Both the position numbers and the translations under genes were made by a program. A stretch of DNA of 64,000 bases from Acanthaster planci (taxonomy: Eukaryota; Echinodermata; Asteroidea; Valvatida; Acanthasteridae), in the NCBI RefSeq assembly GCF_001949145.1, contig NW_019091388.1, forward strand, positions 431,212-495,211, written 5' to 3'. Shown in pieces: positions 26,101 through 38,100 of this stretch (the first letter of the stretch is position 1; each line of letters starts with the position of its first letter). The notes under the pieces are model-generated. The model made no database searches and was not told the origin of the DNA. It saw nothing but the letters and a program-made list of their open reading frames with translations.

Positions 26101-29100
26101 TGCCTCCCATCCTATGAGCGCTACATGGGTTGTCGGAGAAAGTAGGAGAGCGACTCCCTCCGTGTGTGGGGCGTCATCGTCCTCATGACCTGAGTACGGC
26201 AGCGTCTCACCACTTTAAATGGCGTCTCTGTCCTGACTCTGTCCATCTGGTCTCACTGATCCTTAGTAGCATCAGGTTGTATCTTTTCATTTCTGCTGCA
26301 ATCTGGCTTACCTTTCCACTCTGGTTCATGGTCTTAACACTCCAGATTCCAAAAGTGATGCTGCTGGTCGAGGAAATGGGTATCCGTCCAGTGGTATGTG
26401 CTCGTACGTCTTGTCGGCCATTATCATGATAATATTCTTCAATCAGAATAGGCTAGCGTGGATTCACATCAAAATTGAGAGAGCACAACGGAATAAAGAC
26501 TAACCTTGTCCACAATTTGAACAAAAAATGTCGGTATTTCTCATTTCATGTCCGCAGTTGCCAAACATGATTCTGGCTTTTCCATAATTCACACTATGAT
26601 ATTGTGGCAAGTCAAGTACCTTTTTCACTGCACTGCATTCACATAGTTTATTCATATCTATGACCAAATTCAGCCTTTTTGGTGGTACATGCATCAGGGG
26701 CGGACCAAGAAATTTTCCGAGGAAACAGGCCCATCAATGTTTTGTAAATGTCAGTTAAGGACACACGCGTTAAATTGTCATCTGCTTGCAGGATGCCATC
26801 CGTAATCACCTACTAAAAAATTTTTCTATTGTGTCCGAGCATGCAAGCCAATATTGACATCCACCCCCCGGAACCAAGCCTGTGTTTTTGCTTTTGCCGA
26901 AGCACTTTTGCTTTTGCTGTGGCAGTTTTTGGCCACAGTAGTGTTACTTCTGTGTGCTGCAGCTTGCTTTAGTACTGTGCTCTGCAGGGTGACCATAAGC
27001 AGATTTTGACTAAATGTGACAGATTAAAAAAACAAACACTTTTGACAGAAAATTTAGTAGAATGAGTATTTTTAGCAGATTTTAGCAGAATTATGAAAAA
27101 TGGTGGATTCTATCAGAATCATAATATTATGTATGGCAATAGGAGGACAAGGAGTGAAAAACAGAAGCATCTCAGGCCACTATTTTCATCTGGTCGCCCT
27201 GGTGCTTGGTTGTGGTTTCTGCTGATACACGTAGATGTTCCCTCTAGTTCAAAGCAAAGCCCCACCTGTCAGACCCAAATCTCTTGAGACATGTTGTAGA
27301 TATTAAGCATTTACCAAGTACCTTATAGTCTCATCATGGAAGCATCTTTACATCAGTTTTTTTTTACTGTATATGTTTTTTCAGAACTGGTGTTTTTGTT
27401 GGCTGTTGAAAAAACAGGTGTGATGAAACATGTTGGTAAGGCCTTGCGGGAACACACCCTCAGATCACGACACAAGATAAATGCCATTGGTGTTGTATCC
27501 TGGGGGATAGTTGACGGCAACACAGAGCTTGAAGACAAGAGAAACAGACAGCATGCAGTAAGAAAAATTAGTCAGTTAGCTTGATCAGCCATGAGTGAGC
27601 AAATTCACTGTAGGAGTTCCATTTATGAACATCACTAATTTTCCCTTGCAGTGGTTTTATTAGTCATCACAAGTGATAACATGTCCTAAGTAAAATTTAA
27701 CATGGGAATTACCGATGTATTTACTAGGAAATCACTAAAAATTGTTCACACCAGTCTCACAAGGTTTTTGTGCAGGGTGCCTTTCCAGGCAGATTAACAA
27801 TTATCCTGAAAGATCAAGGCATAATATTCCTGATCACTGCCATGCATTTTTGTCTTGGACATAGTTAATTGATTTAATTTCAATAAAACATTGTTTCATC
27901 TGTCAGTTCGAATATTGAACACATTTGTACAATTGGAGTGTACACATTCATTTTTACTTAGGACATGTGACATTAACTTCATAGACTTGAATTCTCTCTC
28001 CTGGCCCTTAGAAATGCAACTCTGCCACCATTTTTGCTCTCTTGTTTGCTTTGGGTGAGGCATATTACTACAAAGTGTTTTATTCAAAGCATAATTCCCT
28101 GGTATTGCAATGCAAAAGCTGAGGTGTAATACATTATGTTAGAACAGTTTGTATTTGTCAGTGTGCCCACATGGTGTTCAATTACTATCCCTGATTTTTC
28201 AGATCTAAAATTAGAAGGCCTACAAGCACATTTGCATTACGTCTCGATACTTTTCTTCTATTACAGCGTGTCAAGCATTATCGCATGACAAGTTCATTGG
28301 AGAGCTCGGGGGCATCACTGGATCCAAACCACACACACTTCATTCTTGTAGATAATGGCACAGTGGGAAAATATGGGGTGGAGATCACTCTGCGATCCAG
28401 CCTGGAAAAACTGGTGTCTAACCACAAAATGGACCCTGCTAGTAGGTGTTATTGACAGTTGTGTCTCGATCACTTATCAACATGGGTTGCAATATCTGTT
28501 GCTTAATTGCGCGAGCTTTATTTACTTATTATTATCATCATTAAGATCTCATGCAAAAGAACTTTAATGTCATTTGTTACTGAAATGAGCTCCTGTATAA
28601 TATTTTTGTCAAATTCTATATTGCCATTTTCAAGGTTTTTCCTGTTCCTCTGCACATTTAGTCATGCTTGATTTCTATATTATACACTACAATCTTCGTG
28701 TGGAAAGTAGGTATAGTTTTATTACAACTCTTCCTGTGTTGAATTTACGGATCTTTGTCAGTTTTTTTTATGTTTTAACTACTGTGCTGGCTGGGGGTCA
28801 CTTAATGTAGGCCTACTAATGATGTTTAATTGAGATTTATTATTTGTATAGAAAACTTCAAAAAAAGGGAAGATGTGGCGTGTAACACAGTGCCACGTTA
28901 GCAATAAAACTCACCTTAGGAAAAGCATCAGACATTTGGGAAAATGCTTAAAATATGAGCTTTTAAACAAAGCAAAGAAAAGAAGGATGTTGAAATATAT
29001 GCCCATGCTGTTCTCCCAAGCTTTGGACTTGTAGTTTATGTTCTTTTGAAGAAGTCCAATGTTTTAACCTCGCAGTGACATTAATGCCTTGAGATGCTTA

Positions 29101-32100
29101 AATGCAGGTGGATACCATCTGACAACTATGAATGCCAGAGTTTTTAAGTGTTCATGTACACTTCAAGTCAGGTTGGTGTAGTGGTTCCTTCCTTGCCTTA
29201 TCACCTCTGTGGCCCAGGTTTGATTCCCGGCTTAGTTCACATGTGGATTAGGTTGTCAGTGATTCTGTGGGTTTTATCCAAAATATTTTTCCTAGGGTTT
29301 TCCTCCTACATCTCAAACAGTAACTGCTTCTCAATGTCTCCTCTCTACTTATGTGGGCCGTTTAATTGGCAACTGCCAAAGGTGCCCTTGTAATTGTGTG
29401 CCGTCGACTCTTGGTGTTAATCTGATGAGAGCCATGCACAGCAGTGCTGTGCACTGATCAGAGTTTACCCTCATTAAAAGATGACATAAAAACAATCATC
29501 ATGCAATCGTCATTTTCTCTCTGCAGGTGACTGCGGCATACCAGCAGTCTGCCTTGTCCTTGAGGGTGGCCTAAACACCATCCGTGTGGTCCTTGAGAAC
29601 ATCACCAAGGATCCAATCATTCCTGTTGTCATTGCAGAGGGGAGTGGTCGAGGGGCTGATCTGATTGCATACGCGTACGCCAAGTCTGATGCTGAGGGGT
29701 ATGTGTTTGGGATCTGATGTGCACAAGAAAGGCAAGGAGGCAGACCATTACAGTAGAATGTTTTGCATGCAGTTTCAGTTGGTCGTTTGTGCTCCACGTT
29801 TGAGATGCCCACAAACCTGTATGTGCACACTGTGTTTCAGCCCCCATGGATTAACACCCCTTTACTAGCTCGTTGACATGCATCACTTTTCAAACAGACA
29901 TTCTATTCATAAGCTGTAGCCGGCTTAAAGAAATTGTATCAGATATTACTAGCACCCTTAGTGAGTTGTGCATTGAGTAGATTTAGAAATTTCCTTTTTT
30001 TTGTTAGTTGGGGTCTGCTTGATAATCCAGGGGAGAAGACGTCCAAGGGTTTAAGTCAGCACACACAAATTTCCTATAACCAGGGGTAATAGTCCAAAAA
30101 TGAAATAAGGTTGATACATTAGTCCAAAGGTTCGATAATCCAAAGTTTCATTTGCCCGAAGGTAAAAAAGTCCAAATTTTGAATGAATTAACATGTCTTA
30201 AGGTGCAAAAGTCATACAGTGACCCACAATGAGAGTTCATTTATCCCCAAAATACACATGGTTCGGTTGTAGTTAAAGTAAATTGCCTCCATTTAATCTG
30301 GTATTTATTGTCTTCAAATCATTTAACTTCTTTTAGTTTTTCAGACTTTAGTATTCCTCTAGTGCACATATTGACCCCAATGAAGAATCATTCCTCTAGT
30401 CTGACTTTCTGTCAGAGCAATTTCCTGACATTTCTGAGCTATTTAATTGTTTAGACAGGTAGCTGCCACTTTTAACACTAATTTGTAATTGGTACAGAAT
30501 TTTTCCCGGTTGTGATTTTTAATGGATGAAAAACATGGCCCTAATAATGGATAGAAATTTCCGTTTCTTTGTTCAATATTATTCTTCATTGATAAAAAAG
30601 AAGCTAAATCTATTCCCATAAAATTGATGGTATATGATTGTATATGAAACTTTGAAATTTGGTTATTTGCCAGAATTGTAGAGTCAAGGCACTTGACTTG
30701 GACTTGAGTCAGACTCAAGTCGCTATTTTTGTGACACGTGACTTGACCTGTAACTATCAGTTTTTGACTTTTGACTTAATTGACTTGGACTTGCCAAAAA
30801 AACGACTTGTGACTTGACTTGGACTTATGTTACCAATGCAAGTCAAAAACTGTTCAATCGAACCCATTACAGTTTTAAACTAGGCCTATCAACTTATACG
30901 CCTTGCGTTCTTAAAATAGTCATTGTAAGACTTTGTTCTGCTCGCAACTTCTGCTTCGGTCTTGTCTGCCCAAGGCCATGTCTGAAAAACTTGGCTCAGG
31001 TCCATAAGCTGGGGGGGGGTTCGAGGTCAATATATGCATTGCTTCCACTTATCATCACTCAAGTGATACGAATAATGCATATTGTAGCGTGTCCTGTCTA
31101 TGGGCTCTGACACTGACAAGAACTACTCGGTCAGGCTCAAATCTCCGTTCTGGGAAAACTGCTCTGTTTATTTTCACGAAAGCAAAAGGGCTGTCTGACA
31201 CACAGCTCCAGACACGAGGTGTCTAGATGGGGACTGTGCAGGGGCGAGGCACAGGAAAGCTGAAGGTCGTTCTCATACCAGCAGGGGCACCGTGGTGCCT
31301 CCTGGCATTGCCTCGTTGCTCTGTGGGGACGGACTCCAGTGGGCAATGGACGGGGCTCCCGCTGGACCTGCGACCGCCGGAACAGCCGGTCCCAGAACTG
31401 CCACGGGACTTGTTCTGGGTACCGGGTCGGAAGCGGCACTCCCGGAGGTAAGAAGCCCCCCAGAGACGGCTGCCAAGCGTAGTCGGCGTCGACACCGTAT
31501 TGCGCCTACGGCTCACTGCCGAAGGTGTACAACATCCCGCCCGGAACTTCATGATTGTGAACCACCCGGGTCTGGAATTGGCGGTGGCCGCAGCGGTCCA
31601 GGCCAGCGGGGGCCACCTCCAACCGCCACTGGCTGTGGTGATACTCACAGAGGGGGGGTCCATCATGGAGTCTGCGTCTCTGGTGGCCCGCTCCTCCTGC
31701 AGGGTGGCTCGCATCCCCAGTTGCAGGCAGACCCCCCAGCATATGTCACCAAGGAGCCGGGGGGCAGACCCCGGCGGCCCCCCGCTCCAAACCGGGGCTG
31801 GGGGCTCTACCTCGGTCTGCATCCCCGAGTGACGTAGGGGGGAGGTTCAAGCTGCCAGGGCCGCTGCGGGGGCCCGAGGGCCCGGGGCCGCACCGGAAAG
31901 TGAGTCTGACTGGTCTTGTCGATCCGGCCGGCCCCACGACCCCCGCCTTCGGCACCGAGAGGGGGGGTGACTTCTCCATGGGAACTCGTCACCCCCCCAA
32001 CTCCCCGTCACTGATGAAGACCTCCAGGATGTAAGGATCCTCCACCTGGACCTGGCCATCGAGGACGTGGCTGCAGTGTCGGTGGTGCCGATCCCGCATG

Positions 32101-35100
32101 TCCGAGCGGTAGAAGCAGCGGCCACACCCCTGCTCACAGGTATAGGGCCGGGCGGTGAACAGCTCCGGACAAGCTGACCTCAGGTGTCGCCGCAAGTTGG
32201 TCCGCTGGCGGAATTCTCACTGACAGTGGGGGCAGACCAACCAGTCCATCCTGGGAAGAGAAACATAGGGAGATTCAGGAGTTAGCATGGAGCAGAATCA
32301 CGCAGGGTGCCGCACCCACCACCCCTTGCGAGTCACACGCGCCCCCCCGCCTTCGGCTCGCACTGCACTTTGTAAGTCACATCATGGAGGCATCGTGGCA
32401 TCGTGAAGGGCCCGTACCACCACTGTTGCAGCTTGGGGGCGCGGCCGACCTTCTTCTTGGGGGTGAACAGCCAAATAGCCTCACCGGGCTTGAACCCGGC
32501 CCCCTGGGCATGATGCTCTCCCAGGACTTGGCGGGGACTTCTTAGAACCGCAGAGATGGCACTTCTGGCACCACTCCTTGGCCTGCCGTCTCATCTCCCT
32601 CTAATACACAGGAGCGTAACTGAGTCGGGCCACAGTCTGAACGACCCTGAGGTGTCCAGCAGTTTGGTGATTGTGAGCAAGAAGTAGAGCCTTCGGGCAC
32701 CCTGGCCTGTGTGACGGCGATCTTCCAGGTGGGGGCCCCTGTCAGCCCCCGCCCACTTCACTTGCAAGACTCCTCGGAATAGGCACAGTGTGTCCCATCT
32801 GGACACCAGCTTTTGACCCTGGCGCCGAGGTCAGAGATGTCCTCCCACTCAGGCCGGTCGCTCCCCGCCACCAGCCACTGGCGGACAGGTCCCAGCTCCG
32901 GGTCGTCCAGCTGCTCCTGAGCTAGCTTGCTCAGATCCCAGACCTCGGGAAATCCGTCCAAAATCAAGTCATCCTCCTCTCCGTCCTTGTCGACTGTCGC
33001 AACCAAGGACTCGTCTTCTGCCTCCGGCGGCCGGCTCCGAGGGGGGGTCCGAATCCGCCGAAGAAGCCGGCCCTGTGTAACTTTTTTGGTCAATCTCTCA
33101 GGAATGCCCGCACTGGTCGCAGGGTATCCGAGAGACGGCGTCGATGTGTTTCCGCCTGTTTGATGTGTTCTATGTCAAACTCGTAGTACCCCAGCCTCTA
33201 TAGCCATCTGGCTGTCTGCCCCTATTGCTCTTCTAAATTAAAGAGCCAGCACAGCGAGCCATGGTCCATCCTCAACAGGAAGCACTTCCCTAACAGGTAG
33301 TGCTTAGAAAATAGTGCACGAAGTGCATGACCACTAGGAGCTCCTTCCGGTTGGTGCAATAGTTCCTCTCCACCTTGGTCAGGACACGATTCCCATAAAC
33401 CACTACCCACTCTCCGTGCTCCCCCTCCTGGGAGAGGATGGCCCCTGCATCCTGCAGGTGTTCGAATGCCGTCTGGCAGGCATCTGTCCGCACAAACTCC
33501 CTCTGGATCTTGTTGGTCAAATCATGGAGGGGCGATCTTGGCAAAGTAGGCAATAAACCGCCGATAATATGATGCCAGGCCCAGGAAGCTCCGGACCTGC
33601 GTCACAGTTGCCAGCCTTGGCCAACCATGGATCACTGCAACCTTAGGGTGTCCGTCCGCAGCCCCTCTGCCTACACCGAGTGGCCCAGAAAGGACACCTC
33701 CGTCTTGAAAAAGTCACATTTCTTGGTTTTCAGTGTGAGCCTGGCAGCCTTTGGTAGTGCTCCTCAAAGGTCCGCCCCAAATAAATACGTCATCCACGTA
33801 GATGATGGCCACCTGCCACTGGAGACCCCACAGGACGCACTCCATCAGACGCTTGAAGGTAGCTGGAGCATTACAGAGCCCAAAGGGCATCACAGTAAAC
33901 TGGTAGAGGCTGCTCTGCGTTCTGAAAGCTGTCTTCTCCTTGTCATCCTCTGCCATGCGGACGTGCCAGTACCCGCTGGCCAAGTCCATGTACTAAACCA
34001 CCTGGCTCCCTCGAGTGTGTTATCCTCGATCTGAGGGATGGGGTAGGCATCCTTCAGGGTGGCTGCATTGACCCGCCGGTAGTCCACACAGAAGGGGACA
34101 GACCCGTCCTTCTTCCGCACCAGGACCACCGTTGAAGACCACGGGCTGTGCGACGGTTTAATTACCCTATCCGCCAGCATCTGGTCCACCTGCCTCTGGG
34201 CCTCTGACCGCTTGTGAATTGGAAGCCGCTGAAAAGGTTGCCGGATGGGCAGCGTCGTCCCTGTGTTGATTGGGTGCTGGACCCAGTCGGTTTGGCCGAG
34301 CCTGCCATCCAGCATGGTGAAGGCACCCTGGAACTCTACCAGCAGGCTCGCCAGCGTGCACATTCCTCGCCGTCCAGGTGGGCGGCTCTTTGGTCCAGGA
34401 GGTCCTGCAGGTGGGCGGGCACACTATCACCCGAGCCCCGAGAGGAGCCTCCCTGGCAACGGTGGCCCGCCAGACTGCTGTCGGGGCTAACCATCCGTAG
34501 GGCAGGGCTCTGAAAACACCTGTTGAGAACTCTCCTCGGGGAAGATCATGGGGCCTTCTTCCACAAGGGTGAACATTGCCAGACGACTCCCCTTATAGAC
34601 TGTGACCGGGTCTCCCATCGGGTTGAATACTCGCATCGGCACAACCCCCTGACTGGTGTCCACAAAGCCCGTCACGACGGCCACCTGGCAGTGGTCCGTG
34701 GCCACCAGGCTGGGGTACACCATCCCCACTCCGTGGGCACGATCGCCTCGTGCCGGCGGGAATTACCACTCTCTCGGCCACCTGGCCACCGCCAGCTTGC
34801 AGCTTGCACCAGCTTGCAGCTCAGCCCCTCAGGGGAAACCAGCTTGCCGTCAACCACGAGTGAGTTGTCACTCCACCTCCACTTGCAGCGGTGTTTAGCC
34901 ATGAAGTCTATCCCCACACCCGGACCTCCTTGGCCCCGATCTTACCCTTCCGCTGATAGGCCTGGGACTCCAAAAAGGCGTCCATCTCAGTGGCCAGGGT
35001 AATCGCCTCTGCCAGGGTCGTGGCCTTCCTTGGGAAGACATGGCACTGCAATTGTTTGTCCCCCAGGGTGTTCCAGAAGGCCTCCACCGCCAGATCTTCA

Positions 35101-38100
35101 CGCGCCTACATGGGCAAGGTAACTCCAGAGGACTTACCGCCAGATTGACCTCCCCAGTTCCTCCAGGGACTCTCCCCGACAGTGCAGCCGCATGGAAAGT
35201 TGAGCCCGATGAAGCGGCACCTGCAAAGCAACTCCAAACTGCCGCTGGAAGTGTCTTAGGTGACAAGTCAGTGAATGCCTCCTGAGCCAGTCCAAGCAGA
35301 TGGGAGGCCAAGTACCCCCGCCTTCTCGGCCTCGCTCCATCTATTGACGGTGGCAACACTTTTGAAGTGTGTGGGGTAATCCGCCCTAACGAGCTTCCGG
35401 TCCTTCGGTCCTTCTGATCGGCTCCCCCCACACGGGGATCCACCTCGTATGTGTGTGTGCAGATCCGGGGAGGATCCACCTCATATAGATGCGTGCGGAT
35501 CCCCATGCGGGGATTCGCCCTAATCGCGCCACCCGTTACAGTTCCGCCCATGTGGGGGCGCCTACATTTCACTATTTATCTCATAAACTCTATCCAGCCC
35601 ATCTCAAAACCCCCTCCCGACGACCGTGGCCACGGCCTTGCAGTGCTCCAGGCGGTATGCCACGCCAGCCACGTCCCCAGCGCGCGAGTTGCCCCGAAAT
35701 CTGCCACGGGCCCGCTAGCTCCCATCAATTTGTACCAGGGCCCCGCCCCCGCGGCCACTGCCACGGCTGCGCCACGCTCCGAGTGGGACGCTTCCTGAGC
35801 CACCTCAGCGCCGCAGGAGGGTGCCCCAATACTATAACCAGTATTACAAGCTTCAGCTATCTCGTGCCGAGGCTCCAACCCCGTGGCAGCCACCCGGCCG
35901 CGCTCCGAGAGGAATGTTCTTTCGGCCACGACGGTACCGTGAGAGGCCCAATGCTACAAGACATGAATGAGTTTCCAACAGTTTCCGTCGGGAACCCCCA
36001 GCCACGGACCCACCCTGAGGGGGCTCCGACTGGAACGCCTCTCCCATTGTGCCCCCACCACCAGAGGGCCCCCCACAGTTGCCGTTGATGGGTGTACTAG
36101 TGAGGGGTTGGGGGATGTTGCTGGGCGATGCCCGCCCCTTCCTCAGGGACCGGGGTGAAATGGTCATGCTCCAATTGGAACCGCACCTTCGACTTTGGGA
36201 GGGGGAAGTCGCCCGGGGACCGTGCAGGTGTGGCCGCATTATCCAGGGGACCTAACCCAAAATCCTCCCACACCACGCACTCGATACCCTCGAATTTCCA
36301 ACCCCCGCTCCTGGATGACTGTTCTGCGAGGAACGACTCCAGCTCACCCGCCAACCCAGGCAGTCTGGGTCCCCAACTGCAGGGCCCCGCGCTGGCCTGT
36401 GCTGCCGCTGTCCACTGAGTCCGGCACCCGACCCAAATCATCAACCAACTCCATGGCACAGAAAAGACAACGAATTTACTGTGACCTGATTTTCTTGTAT
36501 CCAGTGTCTCGCCGCTGCCACCAGTTGTAGCGTGTCCTGTATATGGGCTCTGACGCTGACAAGAACTACTCGGTCAGGCTCAAATCTCCGTTCCAGGAAA
36601 ACTGGTCTGTTTATTTTCACGAAAGCAAAAGGGCTGTCTGACACACACAGCTCCAGACACGAGGTGTCTAGACGGGGACTGCGCAGGTGCAAGGCGGGAA
36701 AGTCACTGGCCATTCGCATACCAGCAGGGGCAGCGAGCTAGCTCCATGCAAGGCGGGAAAGTCACTGGCCGTTCGCATACCAGAGAGCTAGCTCCATGCA
36801 AGGTGGGAAAGTCACTGGCCATTCGCATACCAGCAGGGGCAGCAAGCTAGCTCCATGCAAGGCGGGAAAGTCACTGGCCGTTCGCATACCAGCAGGGGCA
36901 GAGAGCTAGCTCCATGCAGGTCAGAGCTGGCGCCCCCACCGGCCGAACCCGCTGGCGCTACAATATCCTAAAATTATTGCCGTAGTCTGTTGCTACTCCT
37001 GATCAAGCAATATATGGAAAACCATTCTGTGTACGTAGTCACGTCACAGATCACAAAATGAATTATGGAAGGTCTTGGAACCAAAACTAGGCTGTGGCTT
37101 GAAATCACACATGATGCAACTTGACTTGTGCTTGGACAAAAACTTGTGACTTGACTGGACTGGACTGGAGAGAAGATCAAATGACGTGTCAGGTGATTTG
37201 TAACTGCACCAAATGACTTGTGACTTCCCTTGGACTCACAAAAATTTACTTGGTACCACATGTGTTATTCGCTGAGTCATACTCACCATGACAGCCAACG
37301 TGAACTTGAAATTGTAATCAAATTGAATATCCGTGTTCCGAAGTTGAACACATTTTAGCTGAAGCAAAATGTGGTGAAAGTATTTTGTTACAATGACATT
37401 GCTTTGTTTTGGCATTCACCTTAAGTATGAACTGGCCTTAAGAGTACATCAAAAGTTTGCAGTAAGGGTAATCAGTGTGTTAAAAAGTGTCCAGAAAATT
37501 GGAGGCAGGATTGGATTTCATATGGAGATATTGGCAAAGCCAAACCTTTATGAACATTAACAACAAAATCTTAATTTCAACAAAAAGTAATTTGGATATG
37601 TTGGACATTTTCAGAACTAGCAAAGTCTTTGCATCTTGGTCACATGAACAGTGGCAACCATGGAACTTAGATTTAGTCAAAATTGTCATTTATTTCATGT
37701 AGAATTCTGCTTTGTCGTTAAATGATGCATAGCAAAGAGGTATATGATGGGTGGTGTGTATTTTTTATGCAGAGCACTTATGCCGGACCACAAGGAGAAA
37801 CTAAAGGCAAAGATTGCCCAAACATTTCCTAGCAACCAAGACAAACATGAGAGCCTGTTTGAAGACCTTGAACAGGTTATGAAAAGGAAGAATCTGGTAA
37901 GGAAGACTATAGTGCCAATGTTCATTTTGGAAAAAAGAAAAACAATGAGGTTGACAGCCGCAGAGAAAACAAGATTTTTCATATGCTGATGGTACTTGCA
38001 GGATGCTATCAGTTTTTTTGAATTTAGAAATCAAGTACCTTGTCAAACTGACTTTGAGTCTTGTCAGAAAAAAAGTCATCTATATGTTTATATGTAGTTC

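Larger units (their letters stand above)
23252..26461 (-). mobile_element. RTE-type non-LTR retrotransposon with 21-bp target duplication
   Basis: A 3.2-kb LINE inserted antisense in TRPM intron 4. It is flanked by ATTCACTTCAAAATTGAGAG (23,231-23,250, plus one more base) and ATTCACATCAAAATTGAGAG (26,462-26,481), 20 of 21 positions identical, the duplication made by target-primed insertion. The 3' tail on the - strand ends in a TAAG-type microsatellite next to the left duplication, usual for RTE. Order on the - strand: apurinic-type endonuclease (26.4-25.2 kb), RT (25.0-23.9 kb), C-terminal GHxLR region (23.5 kb). Several frameshifts and stops make it inactive. Its good duplication suggests a fairly recent insertion. 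Confidence 0.88.
31083..36962 (-). mobile_element. Ty3/Gypsy LTR retrotransposon with extra zinc-finger ORF, decayed
   Basis: A 5.9-kb element lying antisense in TRPM intron 7. It begins TGTAGCGTGTCC at 31,083 and ends CGCTACA at 36,962, with ATAT on both outer sides (31,079-31,082 and 36,963-36,966) as a short target duplication. LTR sequences are at 31,083-31,289 and 36,526-36,962. Internal order on the - strand: gag, protease remnant, RT, RNase H, zinc-binding start and C-terminal end of integrase, then a C2H2 zinc-finger ORF. Much richer in GC than the flanks. Many frameshifts and at least two deletions; not active. Confidence 0.88.

Noticed and set aside
29165-29235. tRNA gene suggested by A and B boxes
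   Set aside because: The sequence does not form an acceptor stem and continues into a SINE body.
31292-31837. 181-codon + strand ORF
   Set aside because: Lies opposite the Gypsy element in GC-rich DNA; no domain, composition-driven.
35489-36088. 199-codon + strand ORF
   Set aside because: Antisense to Gypsy gag; Pro/Arg/His-rich by base composition.
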